A model generated the notes under the pieces. The model saw nothing but the letters and a program-made list of their open reading frames with translations, made no database searches and was not told where the DNA came from. The position numbers were made by a program, and so were the translations under genes. DNA of 64,000 nucleotides from Gallionellales bacterium RIFCSPLOWO2_02_FULL_59_110 (lineage in GTDB: Bacteria > Pseudomonadota > Gammaproteobacteria > Burkholderiales > Gallionellaceae), in assembly GCA_001801215.1 (NCBI GenBank), contig MGXA01000059.1, positions 1 through 64,000 of the forward strand. Direction: 5' to 3'. Positions 17,389 through 25,798 of this stretch are shown here, in pieces; position 1 is the first letter of the stretch; each line of letters opens with the position of its first letter.

Positions 17389-18333
17389 TCACGCATTGCG
17401 CAGCCTGAAACTCAACGCGACCAGCGCGACCAGCAGCAGCATCGCCGTCGCGTTGTGCAACACTGCGACCAGCAGCGGCAAACCGAAAAGCACATTGGAT
17501 ATACCCAGCGCTGCCTGAAACACAACCAACCCCAGAATGGCCTTGCCGATATTGCGCAAGCCTTTCGCCGCCATAACCCCGAAGGACAGCCAGCCGAGGT
17601 AAACGACGACAAGCAGCGCGCCCACCCGATGCATCCAGTGAATCGCCGTCAGCCTTTCCGCGGAAAGCGCGAGGCCGGAGCGATCGATGCTGTATGAAAA
17701 ATCCATCGGCGGCAACAGCGCGCCATTGCACAGCGGAAACCCGGTGCAGGCCAGCGCGGCAAAGTTGGAGCTCACCCAGCCGCCCAGCATGATCTGGATC
17801 AGCAGCAGCACAACGCCCAGCCACGACAGGCCGCGCCATTTTTGCGCCACATCCGCGTCGATGGCGGCAGGCTGGGCGATCTGGCGCAGCGCGATCCATG
17901 CCAGCAGCATCAGCATCGCCACCCCGCCCGCCAGATGCACCAGCACGATGACCGGACGCGGCAGGTGCGCGAAAGCCCAGATGCCAAACGCCGCCATGAA
18001 GACAATCAGCACCAGCAGCAAGGTCGGCAGCAACGGCGATTGGCGCAATGCATTGCGGTTTTTCCACGCCAGCCCGCATACCGCGATTGCCAGCAATCCC
18101 AGCAGTTGCACTACCTGGCTATGCAGCTTCCACTGCCACGAAGTATGGCCGCGCCCCGCTCCATGCCCCGTACCATCAGCCTGCGGAGGCTGCCGTTCCT
18201 TCAGCGTGTTTTCCTCGTAGCAGGCGGGCCAGTTGGCGCAGCCCAAGCCGGCATCGGCAAGGCGCGCATAAGCGCTCAACACCACCGCGCAAAAAGCGAG
18301 CACACAGGTAGCCAGGACAAGTTTCTGATACAT
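17389..18333 (-). CDS. ctaA: heme A synthase (CtaA/COX15)
   Basis: CtaA oxidises heme O to heme A for aa3-type cytochrome oxidases. The 314-residue protein has eight membrane helices and paired heme-ligand histidines in HSQVVQLLG, LVHLAGG, HWMHRVG and LHNATAM. The extracytoplasmic loop has the cysteine pair GCANWPAC and another in ACTGFPLC. It is alone here: ctaB and oxidase genes are not in the window. The gene implies an aerobic heme-A oxidase elsewhere in the genome. Confidence 0.93.
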   Translation of the reverse strand: MYQKLVLATCVLAFCAVVLSAYARLADAGLGCANWPACYEENTLKERQPPQADGTGHGAGRGHTSWQWKLHSQVVQLLGLLAIAVCGLAWKNRNALRQSPLLPTLLLVLIVFMAAFGIWAFAHLPRPVIVLVHLAGGVAMLMLLAWIALRQIAQPAAIDADVAQKWRGLSWLGVVLLLIQIMLGGWVSSNFAALACTGFPLCNGALLPPMDFSYSIDRSGLALSAERLTAIHWMHRVGALLVVVYLGWLSFGVMAAKGLRNIGKAILGLVVFQAALGISNVLFGLPLLVAVLHNATAMLLLVALVALSFRLRNA

Positions 18334-18423
18334 CGTTTAACACCGGAAAAATGACGGCGCGATTGTATGTCATCGCGCCACGCAAGGCGAGCTGCCTCCC
18401 GGATCAGGGAGGCGCTTTTAGGT

Positions 18424-18480
18424 TGGGTTGAACGGAGTGATACCCAACATTCAACGATGGGTATCGCGTTGCTCAACCCA
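18424..18480. repeat. palindromic repeat of the TGGGTTGA...TCAACCCA type
   Basis: Terminal TGGGTTGA and TCAACCCA are inverted copies with inner GATACCCAAC / GATGGGTATC arms. It resembles a dispersed REP-like element. Confidence 0.5.
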
Positions 18481-18672
18481 TCTACGCTGGCTCGACGCGC
18501 AACGCGGGCAGGGTGACGGTTTTTATGGGGTACCTCGCGCATTACAAATGTGATGCGCATCACCATCAAAATCGTGGAGAGATGCAAGGGCAGGGTTGGC
18601 AGCAAGTGCGGAAAGCGGAGCGTATTCCGCCTGATGTTTTCAAGCGGCGCAATGCCCGTTGGTTATTGCGCC

Positions 18673-18759
18673 CTACTTGGGCTCGGAGCAGACATAGTTG
18701 ATGCCGTCTTCGTAGGTGAATTCCGAATTGCATTTCGGGCATTTGGGTAAACCGCTCAT
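18673..18759 (-). pseudogene. truncated PhnA/YjdM-type zinc-ribbon gene
   Basis: The 28-codon frame [19 protein letters not shown]... matches the N-terminal zinc ribbon of PhnA family proteins. It stops after YVCSEPK, where the second CPxC pair should be, and the remaining about 80 residues are absent. A start codon and likely site (GGAACTACC) are retained. It is best read as a decayed fragment. Confidence 0.6.
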
Positions 18760-18796
18760 GGTAGTTCCTGTGATTGATTGGGTAATGTTGGAATGT

Positions 18797-18865
18797 GTAG
18801 CCCGGATGCAGCGTAGCGAAATCCGGGGGAATTATCCCGGATTCCATTGCATTTCATCCGGGCTA
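18797..18865. repeat. dispersed palindromic repeat, copy 2 (GTAGCCCGGATG type)
   Basis: GTAGCCCGGATG and CATCCGGGCTA are inverted copies with AATCCGGG / CCCGGATT inside. It matches copy 1 at 17294 in layout and sequence. Confidence 0.65.
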
Positions 18866-18874
18866 GGCTGGCTG

Positions 18875-19348
18875 CTACGGCTCGCGAGTGTATTTTTTCT
18901 CTAATTTTTCGCAATGTTCATAATCTTTATCCGAATAGGATTTTATACTCCCTGCTTCAAACTTATCTTTCTCCGCTTTGATCTGGATAATCTCTTCAAC
19001 TGGGTAAATTCCGGCGCCGTTTTCAATATATCTGCAAACTTCATTGAAAGTAACTGTCAGGTTCTCGCCTTTGTGTAACGCAAGAAAGCAGGAAATATCA
19101 CTGGTTTCAATGAATAGACTCTGTGGTTTCTTCTCGTTGTCAACAAATTCACCGTGTAGAAAATCACCCCATACAAACCCAGTAAGCTTTCCAGCAAACG
19201 TCTTCGTTCTGATAATCTCACCGTCTGCATGATTTGCGCACGTGGGATCAACGTATGAGGCCACTTTTTCTGCAGCAGTGGCGGAGCTAATGCTCGTTAA
19301 GCCGACAGCTAAGATGGCGGAAGAGAAAATCGTGGTCGATTTGCACAT
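18875..19348 (-). CDS. small secreted protein of unknown function, AT-rich
   Basis: The 157-residue protein has a Sec signal peptide (MCKSTTIFSS...ATAAEK) and a mature part with four cysteines, two of which lie in DPTCANHADG and DISCFLAL. The C-terminus is charged. Codon use is clearly more AT-rich than in the neighbours, and it is flanked by repeats, which suggests recent acquisition. No family is recognised. Confidence 0.62.
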   Translation of the reverse strand: MCKSTTIFSSAILAVGLTSISSATAAEKVASYVDPTCANHADGEIIRTKTFAGKLTGFVWGDFLHGEFVDNEKKPQSLFIETSDISCFLALHKGENLTVTFNEVCRYIENGAGIYPVEEIIQIKAEKDKFEAGSIKSYSDKDYEHCEKLEKKYTREP

Positions 19349-19438
19349 ATTCTACCCGTTCTTCCAAAATTACCCGCAAACAGAGAATGACAAATACATC
19401 TCAGTAAAACAACCCTGAGTGCATTTGCGAAGGAGGCC

Positions 19439-20170
19439 TTAAAGTTTGTACCCCCGGTGCACAGCGACTACGCCTCCCGTCAAATTAAAATATTCGACGC
19501 GTTCCAGCCCGGCCTCTTCCATCATCTGCTTCAGCTCTTCCTGCCCCGGATGCATGCGGATGGATTCGGCGAGGTAGCGGTAGCTGTCGGCGTCGTTGGC
19601 GACGAGTTCGCCGATCTTGGGCAGCAACTTGAACGAGTAGGCGTCATAGAGCGGCTCCAGCGGTTTGGCAATTTTGGAGAATTCCAGCACGATGACGCGC
19701 CCGCCGGGACGGATCACGCGGTGCATCTCGCGCAGCGCGGCATCCTTGTGCGTGACGTTGCGCAGGCCGAAGGCGATGTTGGCGCAGTCGAAGTAGTTGT
19801 CGGGGAACGGCAGGTGCTCGGCATCGCATTGCGCGACTGGCGTGGCGATGCCTTCGTCGAGCATGCGGTCGCGGCCGACGCGCAGCATCGCGTTGTTGAT
19901 GTCGGTGAGCACCACTTGCCCGCTGCTGCCGACTTTCTTGAGGAACAGTCGCGTCAAATCCGCCGAGCCGCCCGCCACGTCGAGCACGCGCTGTCCTGCT
20001 CGCACGCCGCTGACGCCTATTGCGAAGCGCTTCCACAGGCGGTGCAGTCCGGCCGACATCAGGTCGTTCATCACGTCGTATTTGTCGGCGACCGAGTTGA
20101 ACACGCCCGCGACGCGCCTGGCCTTTTCTTCCTCGGCGACGGTTTCAAATCCGAAATGGGTTTCGGCCAT
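19439..20170 (-). CDS. ubiE: ubiquinone/menaquinone C-methyltransferase UbiE
   Basis: UbiE is the SAM-dependent methylase of ubiquinone (and, where present, menaquinone) synthesis. The 243-residue protein has the N-terminal HFGFETV and [17 protein letters not shown] family signatures, the SAM site [11 protein letters not shown] and the C-terminal [17 protein letters not shown]. It is the first gene of a minus-strand run that continues to the heptose adenylyltransferase. Confidence 0.95.
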   Translation of the reverse strand: MAETHFGFETVAEEEKARRVAGVFNSVADKYDVMNDLMSAGLHRLWKRFAIGVSGVRAGQRVLDVAGGSADLTRLFLKKVGSSGQVVLTDINNAMLRVGRDRMLDEGIATPVAQCDAEHLPFPDNYFDCANIAFGLRNVTHKDAALREMHRVIRPGGRVIVLEFSKIAKPLEPLYDAYSFKLLPKIGELVANDADSYRYLAESIRMHPGQEELKQMMEEAGLERVEYFNLTGGVVAVHRGYKL

Positions 20171-20212
20171 TTTTTGCTCCTCAGAATGCGTTGCGTAATT
20201 TTCCGCTACCGC

Positions 20213-20698
20213 TCATAGCGCGCGTATCTTGTTCAACAGCGCGGTGGTGGAGCGTTCGTGCAGGAACGGGATGCTGTGCACCTTGCCGCCCCAACCTTGC
20301 ACTTCGCGCGCGCCGATAATGTTGTCGGCCTGCCAGTCGCCGCCCTTGACCAGCACGTCGGGGCGGCAGGCGAGAATCAGGTTCAGCGGCGTATCCTCGT
20401 CAAACCCTACCACCAAGCTGACCGATTCCAGCGCGGCCAGCACCGCCATCCTGTCGGGCAGCGGGTTGACCGGCCGGTCACCGCCCTTGCCCAGGCGCTT
20501 CACCGAGGCGTCGCTGTTCACGCCGATTATCAGCGATGCGCCCAATGCGCGCGCCTGCGCGAGATAGGTCACATGGCCGCGGTGCAGCACGTCGAAGCAG
20601 CCGTTGGTGAACACCAGCGGGCGCGGCAGCGCGGCGATCCGCGCGGCGAGTTCGCCGGCCCGGCACAGCTTGCGTTCAAAACCCGGCGCGGAATACAC
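20213..20698 (-). CDS. rfaE2: D-glycero-beta-D-manno-heptose 1-phosphate adenylyltransferase (RfaE2/HldE C-terminal type)
   Basis: This enzyme makes ADP-heptose for the LPS core. The 161-residue protein is the free-standing nucleotidyltransferase half, with FTNGCFDVLHRGHVTYL (HxGH motif) and VKGGDW. In many gammaproteobacteria this domain is fused to the kinase as HldE; here it stands alone, so a separate RfaE1 kinase is expected elsewhere. The start appears to be GTG. Confidence 0.9.
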   Translation of the reverse strand: MYSAPGFERKLCRAGELAARIAALPRPLVFTNGCFDVLHRGHVTYLAQARALGASLIIGVNSDASVKRLGKGGDRPVNPLPDRMAVLAALESVSLVVGFDEDTPLNLILACRPDVLVKGGDWQADNIIGAREVQGWGGKVHSIPFLHERSTTALLNKIRAL

Positions 20699-20707
20699 GA
20701 TGCGTAG

Positions 20708-21274
20708 TTAATCGAGGTATTCGAACAGCCTGACCACGCGCTGCACGCCGCCGGTCGTGCTGGCGATTTCGGTGGCGGCATCGGCTTCGGCGCGCTTGAC
20801 CATGCCCATCAGAAACACCGTGCCGTTCTCCGTGACCACCTTGATGTGATCGGCGTTGAAATGCTTGTCTTCCACAAAACGCAACTTTATGTTCGAGGTA
20901 ACCAGGCTGTCGCTGCTGCGCGAAGTCAGCGAGCTGGTGCCGGAAATAATCAGTTCATTGTTCACATTGCGCACGTTTTCGATGCCGGCCACGATCTGCG
21001 CGATCCCGGTCTTGGTTTGTTCGTTCGGCACTTCGCCGCTGATCAGCACATTGCGGTTGTAGCTGGTGACGTTCACATGCACGTTGTCCTTGTATTGCTT
21101 GCGGATGCGCTCGAATGCCTTGGTCTCGATTGCCTGATCCTCGACATACGCCCCGCTGGTGCGGCGATCATGCGCCATCATGACGCCTGCTCCGACGCCG
21201 GCGGCGACCACCGGAAAGCAGCCCTGCAACGAACCGGCCGCAAGCGCGAGCATCAACAGGGGGGCTATTCGCAT
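20708..21274 (-). CDS. BON-domain outer-membrane lipoprotein (DolP/YraP-like)
   Basis: The 188-residue protein has a lipoprotein signal (LALAAGSLQGC) and two BON domains (about residues 45-110 and 120-185) with the GxV...N...V pattern. In E. coli, DolP maintains the outer membrane. AGGAGA lies 7 bases before the chosen ATG at 21274. Gene order lpoA-yraN-SIS-BON matches the E. coli lpoA-yraN-diaA-dolP cluster, which supports the assignment. Confidence 0.85.
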   Translation of the reverse strand: MRIAPLLMLALAAGSLQGCFPVVAAGVGAGVMMAHDRRTSGAYVEDQAIETKAFERIRKQYKDNVHVNVTSYNRNVLISGEVPNEQTKTGIAQIVAGIENVRNVNNELIISGTSSLTSRSSDSLVTSNIKLRFVEDKHFNADHIKVVTENGTVFLMGMVKRAEADAATEIASTTGGVQRVVRLFEYLD

Positions 21275-21276
21275 CG

Positions 21277-21965
<689 letters not shown>

Positions 21966-21991
21966 TGCTCCGGGCGCGAATATTAACCGAA

Positions 21992-22324
21992 TCAGGCCCC
22001 GAACGCATTTTTGAGCCATTGCATGCCGTCATTGTCGATCAGCACAGCATCGAAGCGGCACGGCGGAATGTGCGCGAGACCGGCAAGATATTGTTGCGCG
22101 GTGCGGATGATGCGCTGCTGTTTGCGCGCATCGATGCTGGCCGCCGCACCGCCAAATCCGGTATTGCGCCTCAGGCGCACTTCGACGAACACCAGCGTCG
22201 CGCCGTCCTGCATGATCAGGTCAATCTCGCCGAAACGGCTGCGGCAGTTTTGCGCAACCTGCTTCAATCCCTGCTGGCGCAAGTATTGCGCGGCGCGCTG
22301 TTCGGCTTGCGCGCCGTCATTCAC
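21992..22324 (-). CDS. yraN: YraN family (UPF0102) endonuclease-fold protein
   Basis: The 110-residue protein has the restriction-endonuclease-like fold signature of the YraN family: GEIDLIMQDG...LVFVEVRLR (the E-x-D...ExK-like core, here EVR). The function is unknown in bacteria. The start is GTG (VNDGAQAEQ), overlapping the lpoA stop. The longer track ORF is an extension into lpoA. Position after lpoA is conserved. Confidence 0.88.
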   Translation of the reverse strand: MNDGAQAEQRAAQYLRQQGLKQVAQNCRSRFGEIDLIMQDGATLVFVEVRLRRNTGFGGAAASIDARKQQRIIRTAQQYLAGLAHIPPCRFDAVLIDNDGMQWLKNAFGA

Positions 22325-23615
22325 GGCTTGCCGCTGGCGCCTGATCCGGAAATACCGGCACAGCGGGAACGGAGCGGCTATTGCCGAACTGCGCCTGCCC
22401 CTGGGTAAATATTGCCGGAATCGCCGTGCGCTGAAAAATTTGTCCGTTGAGCCACAGATCGCCGCTGACGCCGTCCAGCGACAGTTTGTCGCCAACCTTG
22501 CCGGCCAGCATCAATTGAACCAGGCGGAATGCGTCTATGCCCAGCGCATAGAACCGTTCGTGATCGGTGGAAAGCTGCCGGTCGGCACGCGGATAGACCA
22601 TCACTGCCGGGTGGTCGGCTTGCAGCAGCCACGGCATGTCCACAAAGTGGATGCCGTCCAGGTCGAAATTGACAAGCGTGTCGTTATTTCCCAGAAAGAT
22701 TCGCGAAGTGGCGTAGATCGGCAAGATGGCCGGCAGATAGGGGCGGATCAGCCGCGCTTTGTCGGCATCGGCGGCGAGAAATACCATCGCGCCGGGCGTC
22801 TCGGAAATGCCCGCCAGCACTGCCGTGTCCCCGTCGAATTCGATCCGCTGCTGAAGCGTCCCTCCCAGATTCAGCCATTCGTCCTCAAAAGCGAACTGCA
22901 AACGCGTGGACAGGTACGAGTTGGTCGTGACGACGACAGCCGCGCGCAAGTCCTGCTGCCTGGCCAGTTGCGCAACCCGGCGCGCCTCTTCCTCCACCAT
23001 CATGCCGAAAAAATACAACTGCCCGGCAAATTGGCCGTCCGCGATATTCAGCGCCAGGGTCGGCACGGGAATATCCCGCTCGGCCGCCAGCACACCGACC
23101 CCGGTACGTGTCAGCGGTCCGGCCACCGCTCGCGCGCCATTGGCGATGGCCCGGCGATACAGCGTAACGATGTCCTTGCTCTCGTCGAAGCTGCCATAAA
23201 CCCGCACCGGCAAACTGAAGGGGTGCGGGTTGGTTATTTCCAGATTGGCTGCCGCCAGAAAACCCAGTTGCACCGCATCGGCAGCAGCGCCGAAATCGGC
23301 CGATTTCAACGGCAGCAGCAACGCGATATGCGGTGCTGGCTTCTCGTCGCCGGGCGGCAGCGCGGGTTGTTTCCCGGCAGCAAGAGGCTCCAGCGTTTGA
23401 GTCTCTACCTTGATTGGCGCGATTGTCGCAGCGGCAGGCGCAGGCGGTTCCGGCGTTTCGGGGGCCACGGCAACGGGGGCGGGTTTTCCGGTTTTTTCAG
23501 CCGCAACAACGACGGGCTTTGCATCCTCGCGCGTATGCGGTACCGTGGAGGCACAGGCGGAAAGCGCGATTAAAACCGAAGTCCACAGAACTACAGAGAG
23601 GGGTAAGCGTTGCAT
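22317..23615 (-). CDS. lpoA: LpoA/LppC family penicillin-binding protein activator
   Basis: LpoA is an outer-membrane lipoprotein that activates the cell-wall synthase PBP1A in enterobacteria. The 432-residue protein has a lipobox (LIALSAC), a Pro/Ala-rich linker (about residues 30-90), and a C-terminal periplasmic binding-protein fold (HIALLLPLKSADFG...). It lacks the N-terminal TPR domain of E. coli LpoA, as in other betaproteobacteria. Its 5' end overlaps that of the divergent rsmI. Confidence 0.85.
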   Translation of the reverse strand: MQRLPLSVVLWTSVLIALSACASTVPHTREDAKPVVVAAEKTGKPAPVAVAPETPEPPAPAAATIAPIKVETQTLEPLAAGKQPALPPGDEKPAPHIALLLPLKSADFGAAADAVQLGFLAAANLEITNPHPFSLPVRVYGSFDESKDIVTLYRRAIANGARAVAGPLTRTGVGVLAAERDIPVPTLALNIADGQFAGQLYFFGMMVEEEARRVAQLARQQDLRAAVVVTTNSYLSTRLQFAFEDEWLNLGGTLQQRIEFDGDTAVLAGISETPGAMVFLAADADKARLIRPYLPAILPIYATSRIFLGNNDTLVNFDLDGIHFVDMPWLLQADHPAVMVYPRADRQLSTDHERFYALGIDAFRLVQLMLAGKVGDKLSLDGVSGDLWLNGQIFQRTAIPAIFTQGQAQFGNSRSVPAVPVFPDQAPAASRE

Positions 23616-24476
23616 AACGAACATCCGCAAAAGTTGGAACCCGCATTATATGTAGTTGCCACCCCGATTGGAAACCTGCGCGATATTACGTTGCGCGCGC
23701 TGGAAATACTGGGCGCGGCGGACGTAATCGCGGCGGAAGACACGCGCAACACCGCGCACCTGCTCACCCATCACGGTATCGGCGCGCACCGCTTGATGGC
23801 GGTGCATCAGCACAACGAGCGCGGCGCGGCGGAAAAAATTGTCGCGCTGCTGCGGGCCGGACAGAGCATTGCCTTCGTCAGCGATGCGGGCACGCCCGCC
23901 GTCAGCGACCCCGGTGCATTGCTGGTGCGCGCGGTGCTTGAGGCCGGCCTGCGCGTCATCCCCATTCCCGGCGCGAATGCGGCGCTAGCGGCCCTGTCGG
24001 CGGCGGGGCTGGCCGAGCCGCATTTCCTGTTCTACGGTTTCCTGCCCAACAAATCCGCCGCGCGGCTCAGCGCCTTGCAGCCTCTTGCCGGATACCCTTA
24101 CACCCTGGTGTTCTACGAAGCACCGCACCGCATTCTCGAATGCACCGCCGATCTGCAAGCCGTGTTCGGCGCGGAGCGCGAGATCGTCTTCGCGCGCGAG
24201 ATCACCAAGCTGTTCGAAAGCATCCACCGTTGCCCGCTGGGCGCGGCGCTGGACTGGCTGAACAGCAACCCGAACAACCAGCGCGGCGAATTCGTGCTGC
24301 TGGTCGCCGCCGCGCCGCCGCCACAGGCAGGCCTGGATGACAGCGCCAAACGCACCATTGCGCTGCTGCTCGGCGAACTCCCCCTGAAACAGGCCGTGCA
24401 ACTCGCCGTGCCAATCACCGGCGCGAACCGCAATGACCTCTATCAATACGCGCTTTCCCTCAAGACGCCGGATTAG
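23610..24476 (+). CDS. rsmI: 16S rRNA 2'-O-ribose C1402 methyltransferase RsmI
   Basis: RsmI methylates the ribose of C1402 in 16S rRNA. The 288-residue protein has the tetrapyrrole-methylase-like fold with YVVATPIGNLRDIT, AEDTRNT, VSDAGTPAVSDPG and FYEAPHR. The most upstream start is TTG after GAGGGG; no in-frame ATG lies before the conserved N-terminus. It is divergent from lpoA with overlapping 5' ends. Confidence 0.95.
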   Translation: MHNEHPQKLEPALYVVATPIGNLRDITLRALEILGAADVIAAEDTRNTAHLLTHHGIGAHRLMAVHQHNERGAAEKIVALLRAGQSIAFVSDAGTPAVSDPGALLVRAVLEAGLRVIPIPGANAALAALSAAGLAEPHFLFYGFLPNKSAARLSALQPLAGYPYTLVFYEAPHRILECTADLQAVFGAEREIVFAREITKLFESIHRCPLGAALDWLNSNPNNQRGEFVLLVAAAPPPQAGLDDSAKRTIALLLGELPLKQAVQLAVPITGANRNDLYQYALSLKTPD

Positions 24477-24610
24477 GCCGATCCGACCGGCGGTTGTATT
24501 TCAAACAGGTGTTTGATACGCTTGGTGCCGCGCGGCAATTCGACCGGCATGTGGCGGGAACGGCACTACAATTCGTTGTGTGTGCCAAGACTTAACTTAC
24601 GGAAAATAAA

Positions 24611-25789
24611 ATGGTTTATTTCATCAAGCTGCGCATCATCCCCTTTGCCCTGACCACCCTGCTGGCCGCATGCGGCGGCGGAAAAGACCAAGCCGCCGCC
24701 TCCGGCGCGCCCGGCGCGGCGATGCCGCCGCCCGAAGTGGAAGTGATTACGGTTGCTGTAGGCAGCGCGACGCTCACGCAGGATCTACCGGGACGCTTGC
24801 AGGCTTACCGCACGGCGCAGGTGCGCGCGCGCGTCGAGGGCGTGGTGGAACAGCGCCTGTTTCAGGAAGGCAGCGATGTAAAGGCGGGCGCCCCGCTGTT
24901 CCGCATCGACGCGCGCACCTATAAGGCTGCCGCCGAATCCGCAAGTGCCGACCTGACGATCGCGCGCCAGACGGTCGAGCGCTACAAGCCGCTGCTCGAA
25001 ATCAAGGCGGTCAGCCAGCAGGAATACGACCTGGCCTTTGCCAGGGCCAAGCAGGCGGAGGCCGCGCTGATCCGCGCCGAGGAAGACCTGGACAATGCCA
25101 GCGTCCCCGCCGCGATCTCCGGGCGCATCGGCCGCGCGCTGGTGACCGAGGGGGCGCTGGTCGGCAGGGGCGAGGCCACGCTGCTGGCGACCATCGAGCA
25201 GCTCGACCCGATCTACGTCAACTTCACCCAGCCCGGCGCGGATGCCTTGCGCCTTAGGCAGGCCGTCAAGACGGGCAAGCTCAGGCGCGCCGAATCGGCC
25301 AGCGTGGAAATGCTGATGGATGACGGCAGCGTCTATCCGCAGGCCGGCAAAATATTCTTCACCGACATGGCGGTCGACCCGAACACTGGCGCGGTCAGCC
25401 TGCGCGCCGAATTCCCCAACCCGCAACGCGAACTGCTGCCCGGCATGTTCGTGCGCCTGCGTTTTCCGCAGGCGCTGGCGGACAACGCCATCCGTGTGCC
25501 GCAGCGCGCGGTGCAGGCCAACCCGCAGGGACAGTTCGTGATGGTCGTGACGCCGGAAGGCAAGGCCGCGCCGGTGCCGGTGAAAACCGGCGGCATGGCG
25601 GGCGGTGATTTCATCGTCACCGAGGGCCTGAAGGGCGGCGAACAGGTCATCGTCAACGGCTTGCAGAAGGCGCGGCCTGGGACACAGGTTTCGCCCGTGC
25701 CGGCAGCACCCGCAAGTGGTGCGCCGCCAGACAGAGGACAGAAGACCGGGGACAGAGCGATGCCGCCTGCGGCGAACGTAAAACCATAA
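24611..25789 (+). CDS. RND efflux periplasmic adaptor (membrane fusion protein)
   Basis: This adaptor links the inner-membrane RND pump to the outer-membrane channel. The 392-residue lipoprotein (LLAACGG lipobox) has a split lipoyl domain (VRARVEGVVEQRLFQEGSDV and later ISGRIGRALV), an alpha-hairpin of about 60 residues, and a beta-barrel. It is the first gene of the efflux operon, 9 bases before the pump gene. The closest named group is AcrA/MexE-like, and the substrates are unknown. Confidence 0.92.
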   Translation: MVYFIKLRIIPFALTTLLAACGGGKDQAAASGAPGAAMPPPEVEVITVAVGSATLTQDLPGRLQAYRTAQVRARVEGVVEQRLFQEGSDVKAGAPLFRIDARTYKAAAESASADLTIARQTVERYKPLLEIKAVSQQEYDLAFARAKQAEAALIRAEEDLDNASVPAAISGRIGRALVTEGALVGRGEATLLATIEQLDPIYVNFTQPGADALRLRQAVKTGKLRRAESASVEMLMDDGSVYPQAGKIFFTDMAVDPNTGAVSLRAEFPNPQRELLPGMFVRLRFPQALADNAIRVPQRAVQANPQGQFVMVVTPEGKAAPVPVKTGGMAGGDFIVTEGLKGGEQVIVNGLQKARPGTQVSPVPAAPASGAPPDRGQKTGDRAMPPAANVKP

Positions 25790-25798
25790 GGATCATTC

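Larger units (their letters stand above)
18334..18874. other. repeat-rich spacer upstream of ctaA
   Basis: It holds an 8-base perfect hairpin (GGCGCGAT/ATCGCGCC, 18356-18379), two dispersed palindromes and a truncated phnA-type frame, all listed separately. No intact gene was seen. Confidence 0.5.

Noticed and set aside
24477-24610. possible rnpB or other RNA gene after rsmI
   Set aside because: The 134-base spacer is too short for rnpB and has no recognisable RNA core.
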